DNA of 64,000 bases, from the NCBI RefSeq assembly GCF_025685425.1, contig NZ_JAGTAS010000052.1, positions 1-64,000 on the forward strand, given 5' to 3'. Position 1 is the stretch's first letter, and every line of letters starts with the position of its first letter. Shown one piece after another: positions 52,094 through 61,525 of this stretch. A program made the position numbers and the translations under genes. Below the pieces are notes generated by a model, which saw only the letters and a list, made by a program, of their open reading frames with translations, was not told the origin of the DNA and did not search any database. The stretch is from Terriglobus albidus. GTDB taxonomy: Bacteria > Acidobacteriota > Terriglobia > Terriglobales > Acidobacteriaceae.

Positions 52094-52554
52094 TCGGAAT
52101 ACCTCGATCCGTCAAGAGCTGTGCCCGTGCTGCGGGTATGCACATCGAAGACATTTTGGCCGCCCCAGCTATCGCTGCTCGGGTCATCCTGCATGGAGCG
52201 CAGCCCCCAATCGGTATTTCCGGTCATTGGATCTTTAGGAATCTGCCTGAGGAAACGCACCTTGTGCCCCTGTACATCCACGCCATTGACCAGGGTCTCC
52301 AGGTCGGGCGGATAGTTCATGCTCTCGAGCTTGGTCTGAAAAGCGCCGCGATCGGCAGCGTCTTTATAACGATCGATCGCCGCACGCATCTCCCACAAAT
52401 CGCGCCGAAGCTCCCGCTCTCTTTGACGCTTGAGCTGGAAGCGCGCGATCGGAAGCACGGCAGACGCAAGGATGGCAATGATCGCTGTCGCTACGATCAG
52501 TTCCACCAGGGTGACACCCGCCTCCCCTTTACGGTTTGGAGCATGCTTCGGCAT
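52087..52554 (-). CDS. Type II/IV pseudopilin (GspG-like), proximal
   Basis: A 155-residue prepilin-like protein. The leader MPKHAPNRKGEAG is cleaved before VTLVELIVATAII. The globular part shows PPDLETLVNGVDVQG and FLRQIPKDPMTG, followed by WGLRSMQDDPSSDSWGGQNVFD, a GspG-type calcium-loop-like region. It overlaps the following pseudopilin by 7 bp and follows the secretin by 3 bp. The two pseudopilins share a similar C-terminal ending (SMYSTW, SRYSEW), suggesting duplication. Confidence 0.88.
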   Translation of the reverse strand: MPKHAPNRKGEAGVTLVELIVATAIIAILASAVLPIARFQLKRQRERELRRDLWEMRAAIDRYKDAADRGAFQTKLESMNYPPDLETLVNGVDVQGHKVRFLRQIPKDPMTGNTDWGLRSMQDDPSSDSWGGQNVFDVHTRSTGTALDGSRYSEW

Positions 52555-52557
52555 GAC

Positions 52558-54906
52558 TTACTTCACGTGCACAATGGCCTGAGAACCGACAGCCGGCAGG
52601 TTCACCTGCGCCGAGTTCTGCGCACCCACCTTCGTTAGCATGAGGTTGGAATCACCGGCGGCAGTGGCCTTGAAGGTCAGCACGCAGATACTTCCCTGCC
52701 CATCGACACCCTTGGTCGAAGGCGGACGGGAGGCGGAAATCGTTACCATGCCATTGCCTTCATCGCGATGCGCCAGAGCCACAGCCTGACCGTCACGCCC
52801 CAGCATCTCTCCGCTGTCTACGTTCACTAGTTGCAGGACCTGCGGATTGAACTGCATCTGCAGCGGTACCGAGTACAGGTCACGAGCGTTTGAAGCCATC
52901 ACTGCGACCTGGAAAGTACTGCCGACCGCCTGAGTCGCATTGCCCGGCGTAATTGCAAAGCTGACAGGCGCCGTCACCGGAGCCGAGGTCGTCGCCGTAC
53001 CGTCCTGTTGAAGCTGCTGCAGAGCTGCATTTGCGGCAGCAGCAGCCGTGGTGCGCTGCGCGGGTGCGGCAACCGGTCCAACACCGGGATTAGCTGCGCC
53101 GGTTGTTCTGGTCGACGCATTATCCTGGGCTGATTCGCGGCGCAGTTCAATCGACTGGCTGGTGCCCGTATCGATGGCGCGCGTATTCATGCGGCTGAGC
53201 AGGCTCTCCCGCACCAGGTGCGGAATCAGCAGGAAGACAACCTCATCCTGCGACTGGGTCTTTGACCTGGAACCGAAGACATACTTCAGCAGTGGCAACT
53301 CCCCGAGCCCCGGCGTCCCACTCACACTCAACGAATCCTGCCGCGTCAGAATACCTGCAAGAATGCTGGGCTCGCCTTCCTTGAGCTGAATCACATGCTC
53401 CACCGAACGCTGGCTGATGATGGGCTGGGTAACGGAACTGATGGTCACCGAGCCGCTCTGGGAGGTGACCTCGATCTTCATCTTCAGCGTGATATCCCGA
53501 TCCGTATGCACGGTCGGAGTCATATCGATGTTTACACCAACATCGATATAAGTGAACTGCGTGTTCACGAGCGCGCTGACGGCGGTCGTCGTACCCGAGG
53601 CGAATGATCCGGTCGCGATGGGAATCTTGGAACCGATCTTCAGAGTCGCTTTTTGTCCATCGGTGGCGCGAATACGGGGGTTCTGCAGAATGCGCGTGTC
53701 GCTATCCGTGAGCAGCGCATTCACCGTGCCGGTTCCAATGGACACATTGAAGTTGTTCCCGTTGAGATGGGCCAGCTGATTAAGGGTAAGGCTATTGTTG
53801 GTGTTCGAAGAGGAGGAGTTCGAGTTGGAACTGGAATTCGATGAATTGGTACTGGAAGTACTCGACGCAACAGGGGTAACCGCAAAGGACTGCGGAAGCG
53901 TAATACCCAGATTACGAACCTTCTCGCGATTCACTTCCAGTACGGCTACATCGACCACGACCTCCGGCTTGGTACGGTCAAGATCGCTCAGAAGCTTCTG
54001 CGCCAACAGAAGCTGGTCAGGCGTGGCCCGCATCACGACGGCATTCTGGCTGGGAATGGCATAAACGCCGACGTTCTGCCCTGTGCCGAAGACGTTGCGC
54101 AGAGCCGTGACAATTTCGTTGGTGTCGGCGGTCTGGGTGGCATTGGTCAGATAGAAGGTCTGGACAGCCATCTCGTCCAGGTCCTGACGCTTATTACGGG
54201 TGTTTTGCGCCACCAAGATGGTGTTTTCTGTCACCGGCTTCCAGAAGGTACCGGAGATGGCGCCCACAATGCGCAGGGCGTCATACAGTGACACATTATT
54301 CAATTCCACCGGGATACGCGTGGAGGTATATGCCGGATCAAACAGGACATTCAGGCCCGCGGCCTTGCCGATGGCCTGATAGATGTTCTTCGTATCTTCC
54401 ACCATGCGAAGCGTGATGGGGTCATTCGAGATGGGCTTGAGAGCGACCGGCCCGCCCAGGCCGGCAATTTCCGCCTGAGTGGCCAGAATTCCACTCTCCA
54501 ACGACTGCTGTTGCGGTGTCGGGGGAGCGGTCGCCATCTTCTGGGTTATGTCCAGTTCCTGCTGTGCGGTCTGGTTCGCAGGATCGATCTGCAGCGCACG
54601 CGTGAACTCCGTAAGAGCCCCTCCGACGTCGCCTCCCTGCCGCAAAAGACGTCCACGGTCTACATGCGCCGTTGCCGCCTCAAACCGCAGACGTTCCGTT
54701 TTCAGCTTGTAGCGAATATCTTTCGGTTTCTTTGCCAGCGCCTGGCGATATGCCTCATAGGCCGCGTCGAAATCTTGCCGCTCCTCGGCCCGCTGTCCCC
54801 GTTTATAAAACGAGCCGGCAGACTGGGCATGCGCTGCCCCTCCGGTGAGGGCCAGAACGGTGACGACGAAGGCTACGTTGCGAAGGGACGTGAAGCTGCG
54901 ATCCAT
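52558..54906 (-). CDS. Secretin with N-terminal TPR and C-terminal cohesin domain
   Basis: A 782-residue protein from ATG 54906; longer upstream frames lack support. A signal peptide (to about residue 27) is followed by TPR-like helices (30-115), an STN/N0-type domain (155-235) and a secretin N-domain (248-315). A Ser/Asn-rich linker (350-372) precedes the secretin beta domain (385-566), which has VGVNIDMTPTV and LKEGEPSILAGIL. A Pro/Ala/Thr spacer then leads to a cohesin-type domain (about 648-782). The core should form an outer-membrane secretion pore. The cohesin tail is an extra binding module. It heads an operon with two pseudopilins. Confidence 0.88.
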   Translation of the reverse strand: MDRSFTSLRNVAFVVTVLALTGGAAHAQSAGSFYKRGQRAEERQDFDAAYEAYRQALAKKPKDIRYKLKTERLRFEAATAHVDRGRLLRQGGDVGGALTEFTRALQIDPANQTAQQELDITQKMATAPPTPQQQSLESGILATQAEIAGLGGPVALKPISNDPITLRMVEDTKNIYQAIGKAAGLNVLFDPAYTSTRIPVELNNVSLYDALRIVGAISGTFWKPVTENTILVAQNTRNKRQDLDEMAVQTFYLTNATQTADTNEIVTALRNVFGTGQNVGVYAIPSQNAVVMRATPDQLLLAQKLLSDLDRTKPEVVVDVAVLEVNREKVRNLGITLPQSFAVTPVASSTSSTNSSNSSSNSNSSSSNTNNSLTLNQLAHLNGNNFNVSIGTGTVNALLTDSDTRILQNPRIRATDGQKATLKIGSKIPIATGSFASGTTTAVSALVNTQFTYIDVGVNIDMTPTVHTDRDITLKMKIEVTSQSGSVTISSVTQPIISQRSVEHVIQLKEGEPSILAGILTRQDSLSVSGTPGLGELPLLKYVFGSRSKTQSQDEVVFLLIPHLVRESLLSRMNTRAIDTGTSQSIELRRESAQDNASTRTTGAANPGVGPVAAPAQRTTAAAAANAALQQLQQDGTATTSAPVTAPVSFAITPGNATQAVGSTFQVAVMASNARDLYSVPLQMQFNPQVLQLVNVDSGEMLGRDGQAVALAHRDEGNGMVTISASRPPSTKGVDGQGSICVLTFKATAAGDSNLMLTKVGAQNSAQVNLPAVGSQAIVHVK

Positions 54907-55127
54907 GTTTCTATAGAGGCTCAAATATGTGGGTGAAATCGGACCGCTCCCCGCTTCCTGATGGCGAAAGTATAGCATTCCGTTTCTCTTAGACGCCGAC
55001 CTTGCCCTTGAAGCTGGCTGCCAAAGACCTGGCCAGAGTTGGAATCTTTTGCCGCGTGTTAACATCAAACGTCCAGATGCCCCGTTCTATAAGCCAACCC
55101 GTTCCCGGAGCAGTTAAGGCGCGCCCC

Positions 55128-55610
55128 ATGCGCCCGCGTGATCCCGTGGCGACGGGAGAGCGGGACGCCGCGCAGAACCGCGCCGCCAGCCACAATTATT
55201 TTCTGACCGACCGTTTTGAGGCCGGCGTCGCCCTGCGCGGTACCGAGGTCAAATCCGTCCGCGAAGGCAAGGCCAATCTGAAAGACGCCTACGGTCTGGT
55301 AAAAGACGGAGAAATCTACCTCCTTAACGCGCACATCGGTCCCTTCTCTCATGGCAATGCCATGAATCATGATTCGCTGCGGACTCGCAAGCTGCTGCTG
55401 CACAAGGAGGAGATTCGCAAGCTAGTAAGTAAGACGACGCAGAAGGGGTTTACGCTTATTCCGACCCGCCTTTATTTCAGACATGGCCGCGTGAAATGTG
55501 AGTTGGCTTTGGCCAGGGGTAAACAGGATTGGGACAAGCGCGAGACCGAGCGGCGTCGGGAAGCCGACAAAGAAGCCCGTGCTGCGGTGGCGCGGGGCCA
55601 ACGGCGCTAG
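55128..55610 (+). CDS. smpB: SsrA-binding protein
   Basis: A 160-residue partner of tmRNA in ribosome rescue. NRAASHNYFLTDRFEAGVAL, GTEVKSVREGKANLKDAY and GPFSHGNAMNHD are family blocks, and the basic tail (DKRETERRREADKEAR) enters the mRNA channel. I chose ATG 55128 for length; the frame is open from 55002. The 221-bp gap to the divergent secretin holds both promoters and no other feature I can call. The ssrA gene itself is not seen here. Confidence 0.95.
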   Translation: MRPRDPVATGERDAAQNRAASHNYFLTDRFEAGVALRGTEVKSVREGKANLKDAYGLVKDGEIYLLNAHIGPFSHGNAMNHDSLRTRKLLLHKEEIRKLVSKTTQKGFTLIPTRLYFRHGRVKCELALARGKQDWDKRETERRREADKEARAAVARGQRR

Positions 55611-55666
55611 ATTGATTGTCGAATTGCCGACATTCTGTCTACGATGGAAATTTCTTATCCGGCGTT

Positions 55667-55780
55667 AGAACATTTCCCTATATGTATGGTGAAGGGCTTC
55701 CGCTTCTATGGGCGTTTTCCGCAATGAAAAACGCCGCTGCAGGCCTCTTCCGCGATACATAGCAATAGCGAAAATGCTCT
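55667..55780. repeat. MITE-like palindromic repeat, copy D
   Basis: The left end AGAACATTTCCC faces the right end GCGAAAATGCTCT. The core ATGGGCGTTTTCCGCAATG with AAAACGCCGCTGCA is almost identical to copy A and in the same orientation. It ends 3 bp before the pepA start, so it forms the whole pepA leader and may carry its promoter. Confidence 0.8.
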
Positions 55781-55783
55781 ACC

Positions 55784-57307
55784 ATGAGGAATATGCAGAC
55801 CAAGCTTTTTTTTGAGGATGCCGCATCCTCCGCCTCCCCCCTGCTGACCGTTTTCGCCCTCGACCAGAACACGGAAAAGGAAGGCGACCCGAAAATCGCT
55901 CTACTCTCTGTGTCTGCCGCCGTACAGTCGGCAACCGCCGCCGTGCTGAGCTCCGGAGAGTTCAAGGCAGGGGTTGCGGAGACTCTGCTGCTGCATAACC
56001 CGGCTGGCTTGAAGGCTGCCCGGCTCCTCATCATCGGTGTGGGCAAGGTAAAGTCTCTTTCTGCCGTCGAGCTACGGAAGGCCGCAGGCACGGCTGTGCG
56101 TTTTGCCAAACCTCGCGGTATCCGCGACCTAGCAATCATCTTCCCTGAGGGCCAGGACCTTGCGGTTGAACCAGCCCGTTCGGCACAGGCCATCGTTGAA
56201 GGCGCGATCCTGGCCGACTTCGATCCGGACACCTATAAGTCCGACCGCAAGGACCAGAGCATCTCTTCCCTTGCTCTGTATGCCCCCTCCGGGGCGCGTG
56301 CGGCCGTTGAAACCGGCGCCGCCGAGGGTGAAATTATCGCCTCCGCGCAGAACTTCGCCCGCTCGCTGGTCAATGAACCGGGGAACAAACTTACCCCCAC
56401 TGTTCTGGGGCAGCGCGCTGCGGAGATGGCCAGAACGGCTGGTCTCGCCGCTGAAGTGTACTCGACCGACAAGATGAAAGAGCTGGGTATGGGCGCCTTC
56501 CTCGGCGTGGCCCAGGGCAGCTATGAACCGCCTGCACTCATCGTGCTGACCTACACGCCTCCCTCGGCTCCCGCAGCGGACGCCCCGGTCTTTGGCCTGG
56601 TTGGCAAAGGCATTACGTTCGACACGGGCGGTATTTCAATCAAGCCGGCTGACGGCATGGAAAAGATGAAATACGATATGGCCGGCGCTGCCGCCATGCT
56701 GGGCGCCATGCAAGCCATTGCCGCGCTCAAGCCGCCGTTCAAAGTCATCTCTGTCATCTGCTCCTGCGAGAACATGCCCTCAGGCCGCAGCTACAAGCCG
56801 GGCGACATTCTCACCTCAGCCAGCGGAAAGACGATTGAGATCAACAATACCGATGCCGAGGGCCGCCTGGTGCTGGCCGATGGCCTCTGGTATGCCAAGC
56901 AGCTTGGCGCAACCAGGCTCGTCAATGCAGCCACTCTCACCGGAGCCTGCGCTGTCGCCCTGGGCTTGATCAACGCCGGCCTGTTCACCAACGATGAGGC
57001 CACCAGCGCAGCGTTTGCGAATGCTGCCAAAGTTGCCGGAGAAGGTTTCTGGGCACTTCCCAGCTCGGACGAGTATCTGCAACTGATGAAGTCTGCCATC
57101 GCCGATCTGATGAACACCTCCAACACACGTTGGGGCGGAGCCTCCACGGCAGCCGCCTTCCTAAAGGAGTTCGTCGGTGATACCCCCTGGATCCACCTCG
57201 ATATTGCCGGTCTGGCCTGGCAGGACGCAGACAAACCCTGGATGCCGAAAGGCCCGTCGGGTTTTGCCGTACGCTCCATCGTGGAATGGGTTCGTTCGAC
57301 ACAGTAG
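55784..57307 (+). CDS. pepA: Leucyl aminopeptidase, M17 family
   Basis: A 507-residue cytosolic two-metal aminopeptidase. The family signature NTDAEGRLVLAD lies near residue 355. Metal and substrate ligands are in VGKGITFDTGGISIKP and KYDMAGAAAM, and SGKTIEINNTD and NAATLTGACAVALG complete the active site. The N-terminal macro-like domain is normal. ATG 55784 or ATG 55793 could start it; GAGG sits just before the second. Repeat copy D ends 3 bp upstream of the first. Confidence 0.95.
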   Translation: MRNMQTKLFFEDAASSASPLLTVFALDQNTEKEGDPKIALLSVSAAVQSATAAVLSSGEFKAGVAETLLLHNPAGLKAARLLIIGVGKVKSLSAVELRKAAGTAVRFAKPRGIRDLAIIFPEGQDLAVEPARSAQAIVEGAILADFDPDTYKSDRKDQSISSLALYAPSGARAAVETGAAEGEIIASAQNFARSLVNEPGNKLTPTVLGQRAAEMARTAGLAAEVYSTDKMKELGMGAFLGVAQGSYEPPALIVLTYTPPSAPAADAPVFGLVGKGITFDTGGISIKPADGMEKMKYDMAGAAAMLGAMQAIAALKPPFKVISVICSCENMPSGRSYKPGDILTSASGKTIEINNTDAEGRLVLADGLWYAKQLGATRLVNAATLTGACAVALGLINAGLFTNDEATSAAFANAAKVAGEGFWALPSSDEYLQLMKSAIADLMNTSNTRWGGASTAAAFLKEFVGDTPWIHLDIAGLAWQDADKPWMPKGPSGFAVRSIVEWVRSTQ

Positions 57308-57335
57308 AAACAAAAAGTAGTAGACGCGCCTCAGA

Positions 57336-57695
57336 ATGTTGCAACAACCCACGATTCTTTTCGTCGATGACGAACCCGTCCTGCGCGAGCTTCTCCCCCT
57401 GTGGCTCGCGCAGCACGGATACCGCGTGCTAACAGCCTCGAGCGGAGAAGAGGCCCTGGCGATTCTGCAAAACGAAGCTGTCGATGTTCTGCTGACCGAC
57501 TACAACCTTCCCGGCATCAGCGGAGCACAATTGATCGAACAGGTTCCGCACAAGCCTGCGCTCGTCCTGTATTCCGATGCGGCCGATTTTCCTGAGAAAG
57601 AAAAACACCGCCTCAGAATTCGGGAAGTGCTTTCCAAACCTATTCGGCGCGAAATCCTGCTCTCCGCGCTTAAGGACATTACGATCCAGAACTAG
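57336..57695 (+). CDS. Stand-alone response regulator receiver domain
   Basis: A 119-residue CheY-like protein with no output domain. The acidic pair is D11/D12 in FVDDEP, the phosphoacceptor is D55 in LLTDYNLPG, the switch Ser is S80 and the lysine is K101 in LSKPIRRE. It probably relays phosphate to a partner protein; no histidine kinase is near. It follows pepA by 28 bp. Its TAG stop overlaps the TAG of the facing PfpI gene in a shared CTAG. Confidence 0.88.
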   Translation: MLQQPTILFVDDEPVLRELLPLWLAQHGYRVLTASSGEEALAILQNEAVDVLLTDYNLPGISGAQLIEQVPHKPALVLYSDAADFPEKEKHRLRIREVLSKPIRREILLSALKDITIQN

Positions 57696-58255
57696 GCCGC
57701 AGATCTCCGTCTTCCGGCGTCGGCGATCCGGTTGATCGTCGTGGCATTGAATGCCTTCAGGTCGTCTGGCTTGCGGCTGGTCACAAGCCCGTTGTCTTCG
57801 ACAACTTCGCGATCCACCCAAATGGCTCCGGCATTCATCAGGTCAGTCTTCAGCGACGGCCATGAAGTCATGGTCCTTCCCTTCACGACACCGGCCTCAA
57901 TCAGAGTCCACGGTCCGTGGCATATTGCCGATACCGGCTTACCGGCGGTGAAAAATTCCTTCACAAAGCTCACCGCGCCCGCATCCATACGAAGACGATC
58001 AGGATTCATCACGCCGCCCGGCAGTATCAGAGCGTCGTAATCTGACGCCTTGGCCGATTTGAGCTCAACGTCGACCTTCACGGTCTCGCCCCAATCGGTC
58101 ATATCCCAACCTTTAACCTCACCAGGCTTTGGAGAGACGACCTCAACGGTCGCTCCTGCCGCCTTCAGAGCCTTTTGCGGCCCAGTTAGCTCTACTTGCT
58201 CAAAACCGTCGGTCGCGAGAATCGCGACACGTCTCCCGTTCAGCTCATTTGCCAT
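57692..58255 (-). CDS. DJ-1/PfpI family protein (YhbO-like)
   Basis: A 187-residue class I glutamine amidotransferase-fold protein. The nucleophile elbow is AICHGPW (C112, H113), and E20 in DGFEQVEL completes the usual pocket. LILPGGVMNPDRLR is typical of the YhbO/PfpI branch. Members have been described as stress proteins with protease, deglycase or glyoxalase activity; which applies here is open. It lies downstream of argS with an 81-bp gap and ends tail to tail with the receiver gene. Confidence 0.88.
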   Translation of the reverse strand: MANELNGRRVAILATDGFEQVELTGPQKALKAAGATVEVVSPKPGEVKGWDMTDWGETVKVDVELKSAKASDYDALILPGGVMNPDRLRMDAGAVSFVKEFFTAGKPVSAICHGPWTLIEAGVVKGRTMTSWPSLKTDLMNAGAIWVDREVVEDNGLVTSRKPDDLKAFNATTINRIADAGRRRSAA

Positions 58256-58336
58256 CTGTTACCTCCTCATGCCGGAGATAAGACAGGTTCGGCCGCCTCT
58301 TCGTTGCCCGAAGATTCTGGCCAACCACAACACTCC

Positions 58337-60313
58337 CTACATGACTTCAGGAGCTTCAATCCCAAGCAACGATAGGGCGCGAACCATCTCGCGTTTGGCG
58401 ACAGCCGCCGTAGCCAGAAGCAGTTTCTTCTTCGCCTCATCCGTCTCAGTGAGGATGTGATGCTTGTGGTAGAAGTTGTTGAACTGCTGCGCCAACTGAA
58501 AGACATACTTCGCCAGGATCGCCGGTTCTGCATTCTGGATGGCCTGCTCGATCACCATCGTCAGCTTCGAAGCTGTGAGCCATACCTCCCAGATACTGGC
58601 GCCGTTCTCTCCTTCCAGCAGATCCCCTGCGGCAAGGTCAGTCACAGCGTCCTGCTCCTCGACGCCCGCTTTACGGAAGATATTTGCGGCGCGCACGATG
58701 GCGTACTGCACATATGGCCCGGTCTCTCCCTCAAAGCTCAATGCATCGCGGAAGTCGAATGCAATCACGGTATTCCGTGAGTACTTCAGCATGAAGTAAC
58801 GCAGAGCGCCAACAGCGATTTTGCGCGCGGTTTCGAAGCGATCTGCCTCATCGAGTTCAGGATGACGCGCGTCCACTTCAACCTTCGCAGCGGCGATCAG
58901 CTTGTCCAGCAGGTCGTCAGCTTTGACACCGAATCCCTTGCGCCCGCTCACCTCGATGTACGCACGTTGCTGGTCTTCCTCACTGACGGTGTAGCCCAGT
59001 TCAATTGCGCAGCGTGGCGTCAATGCCACCATCTCGTAGTTCAGATGGGTATAACGATCGGCGGCATCCTCATATCCCATGCCGCGCAACGCCTGAATGA
59101 CATTGCTCTGGGGGTCATTCTGACGCGAGTCGATGACGTTGTAGATGGCATCGGCGCGGCCGAAATAGGGATGCGGCTCTTCGCCATCTTCGGTCGAGAT
59201 CCAACACATATGGTTGGGGTATTGGTGAAATGGCTTGTAGCCGAAATCCTTACCCAGCAGACCGAACTTCCACAAATGATAGGCAATGTCCTTACCAACA
59301 TAGGTCACGGTGCCGTTTGACCGCACGATCACCTTCGCATCACCGTCAGGACCTTCGGTAGGGAACTCCGAGCCGGCGCGACGCATCACCCAGCACCCCT
59401 TGTTTTTGCCTTCGGTCTCCTGGTAAAGCACGCCCTTCTCAATCATCAGCGCTCGTGCTGCTTCCCAGAACTTCAGATGGAGAATTTCGCTCTCTCTGGG
59501 CAGGAAATCATACTCGATGCCGAGCCGTTCCATGGTCTCAAGGTGACGCCGCAGGACGGCTGTTGCAATCAGGTCGGCAACCTCGGCCGTCTCATTGCCG
59601 CCATGCTCAATGGCGTGCAGCGTGTCGAGACGCAGCTTCTTCCGCGCTTCCTTCTCCGCTTCATCAGCCGTGTACCACTGCGAGACACGCGCATACAGGT
59701 CCCACATGTAGAAGTCGACTCGTTCGTTCCTGGCTGCGAGTTCTTCCAGCAACGACTTCACACCGGCCAACGTGCGACCTTCCAGGGCCACCAGGCCCAC
59801 GACTACATCCGCTACCTGCACGCCGGTGTTATCGATGTAGTTCTGAACGCCGACATCATAGCCGCTCTTATATTCGTCTTTGCGCAGCAGGCGCTGAAAG
59901 GTATCTCCCAGAATGGCATTGCGCAGGTGCCCGATGTGAGCAGCCTTGTTCGGATTGATACTGGTGTGCTCCACCAGCCGGAAGCCCGGACCTCCGACGT
60001 CGGCATGCTCGCCGGTTGCGATACGGTCGGCAACCACGCCGCGATCGAGCTTGATATTCAGGTAGCCCGGACCGGCGATCTCCACCGAGGCGACGCCGTC
60101 GATCGATTCGAGCTCAGGACGAAGCTCCTCGGCAACCGCCCGAGGCGCCTTCTTCACTCGTTTCGCCAGTTGCAGTGCTACCGGCAGCGCGTACTCGCCG
60201 AACTCTAGCTTCGGCGGCTGCTCCACGGCAACCTGGGGCAGTTCAATTCCGTATTTTTTCTCAACGACAGCAGCAATCTGCCGCAGCAGATCTAATTGAA
60301 TCTTGCGATACAT
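58337..60313 (-). CDS. argS: Arginyl-tRNA synthetase
   Basis: A 658-residue class I synthetase. The HIGH motif is NPNKAAHIGHLRNA near residue 118. An N-terminal Add-1 domain (about 1-100) precedes it, and the C-terminal DALR anticodon-binding domain includes GPYVQYAIVRAANIFRKAG and FNNFYHKHHILTE, with the usual short end ALSLLGIEAPEVM. The KMSK-like loop is degenerate, as in many ArgRS. It follows the YbhN-like gene by 12 bp, so the two are probably co-transcribed. Confidence 0.96.
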   Translation of the reverse strand: MYRKIQLDLLRQIAAVVEKKYGIELPQVAVEQPPKLEFGEYALPVALQLAKRVKKAPRAVAEELRPELESIDGVASVEIAGPGYLNIKLDRGVVADRIATGEHADVGGPGFRLVEHTSINPNKAAHIGHLRNAILGDTFQRLLRKDEYKSGYDVGVQNYIDNTGVQVADVVVGLVALEGRTLAGVKSLLEELAARNERVDFYMWDLYARVSQWYTADEAEKEARKKLRLDTLHAIEHGGNETAEVADLIATAVLRRHLETMERLGIEYDFLPRESEILHLKFWEAARALMIEKGVLYQETEGKNKGCWVMRRAGSEFPTEGPDGDAKVIVRSNGTVTYVGKDIAYHLWKFGLLGKDFGYKPFHQYPNHMCWISTEDGEEPHPYFGRADAIYNVIDSRQNDPQSNVIQALRGMGYEDAADRYTHLNYEMVALTPRCAIELGYTVSEEDQQRAYIEVSGRKGFGVKADDLLDKLIAAAKVEVDARHPELDEADRFETARKIAVGALRYFMLKYSRNTVIAFDFRDALSFEGETGPYVQYAIVRAANIFRKAGVEEQDAVTDLAAGDLLEGENGASIWEVWLTASKLTMVIEQAIQNAEPAILAKYVFQLAQQFNNFYHKHHILTETDEAKKKLLLATAAVAKREMVRALSLLGIEAPEVM

Positions 60314-60325
60314 ACTCTCTCTACT

Positions 60326-61342
60326 TTACGGAAGCTCGGCCGGCAGCTCTTCCACTTCCCGCGTCAGCGAGGGATGTGGACCGCGCTGCGCGCGGTGCGA
60401 CAGAAACATGAAGCCACCGGCAGCCGTTACCGTGAACAGGATAAAAACATGGACAACTAAAGCAAAGGCCACTGCGGGCGTCTCCGCTGCTCCGTGCGAG
60501 ACCATGGCCAGTTTTGCTGTGAATTCGAAGGTACCCACTGCTCCGGGCGAGCTCGGAATGAGATAGGAAAGATTGCTGAAGGCCAGGGCGCCCCAGGGGC
60601 CGATCCAGTCACTCACAATTCCCAAGGCACGCGCTACCGCGACGAAAATCATTCCCTCACATGCCCATAAGACAAAGGACTCCAGCAGAAGCGCCAGGCG
60701 CACCGGCAGAGAGATGATGGCAATTGCATCCAAAGCCGAGACCAGCCGAGCTTCGATTTTGCCGACGAGCCCAGGATGCGGCAAAAGGTTCAAGAGCTTT
60801 CCAAAGGGAGATTTGAGCTTCGCCGCAGCCAACAGCAGCACCAGTACCGCGCCGCTCACTCCCAGCAACAACACGCGCGCCACGATCTGAGTTTTGGGCG
60901 AAATCAGCGTCGAGTTGCGCCCCATCGTAGCTACAAACAGAAGCAGCAGCGTGAAGACGTCCAGAACGCGTTCCAGAACGACGGTGCTTAAGATTACAGG
61001 CGCGGTTGAATTCAGGTCGCCGGCGTAGCTGAAGACGCGGAGAAAATCTCCAATGCGAAGCGGCATGATGTTGTTCGCAGCAAAGCTCGTCATCAGAACC
61101 CGCGCACAGGTGGAGAACTTCGCCCGGCTTGAGGCATGCATCATCAGCCACCAGCGATGCGACCGCAGGGTGTAACCCGCAATCAGAAAGACCACGGCAA
61201 CCAGCATCCATGAAGGCTCAACCAGCCGTACTTTGCGTAGACCGGCATAGTCCACCTTATGAAAGGTGAACCAGAGGAAAAAACCGCTGATTAGAAAACC
61301 GGGGATTGTTTTCAGCAGATTACGGCGCTGCTGCGGCGTCAT
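60326..61342 (-). CDS. YbhN/AglD-type lysylphosphatidylglycerol synthase membrane-domain protein
   Basis: A 338-residue protein with eight or nine transmembrane helices, matching the UPF0104 membrane domain. SRAKFSTCARVLMTSFAANN and MPLRIGDFLRVF are the family core, with LVVLERVLD-like VVLERVLDVFTLL and SPGAVGTFEF later. Relatives include the flippase part of MprF. No synthase (GNAT) domain is attached, so lipid or polyprenyl-sugar flipping is more likely than lysyl transfer. It is the promoter-proximal gene before argS. Confidence 0.85.
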   Translation of the reverse strand: MTPQQRRNLLKTIPGFLISGFFLWFTFHKVDYAGLRKVRLVEPSWMLVAVVFLIAGYTLRSHRWWLMMHASSRAKFSTCARVLMTSFAANNIMPLRIGDFLRVFSYAGDLNSTAPVILSTVVLERVLDVFTLLLLFVATMGRNSTLISPKTQIVARVLLLGVSGAVLVLLLAAAKLKSPFGKLLNLLPHPGLVGKIEARLVSALDAIAIISLPVRLALLLESFVLWACEGMIFVAVARALGIVSDWIGPWGALAFSNLSYLIPSSPGAVGTFEFTAKLAMVSHGAAETPAVAFALVVHVFILFTVTAAGGFMFLSHRAQRGPHPSLTREVEELPAELP

Positions 61343-61525
61343 GCGGTTATCCTTGGACGGGCCTTGGGAGTGGCCACGGGCAACAGTTCATGGGTGCAGA
61401 GCATCGTCCTTATTATAGTGAGGACGACAAACGGGCCAATTTCTTCCCGATTAAGCCACGCACCGAAACTTTTTCCACATTGCTGTTCGTCTAAACACTT
61501 AGCCCATCGGGAGTTCTTCTAACCA

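Noticed and set aside
55002-55127. 42-residue N-terminal extension of SmpB
   Set aside because: SmpB proteins begin near the downstream ATG at 55128; the extension is unconserved and lies in the divergent promoter region.
61306-61494. 62-residue open frame between the YbhN-like and GT-C-like genes
   Set aside because: It overlaps the YbhN start, has no ribosome-binding site and reads as promoter-region sequence.
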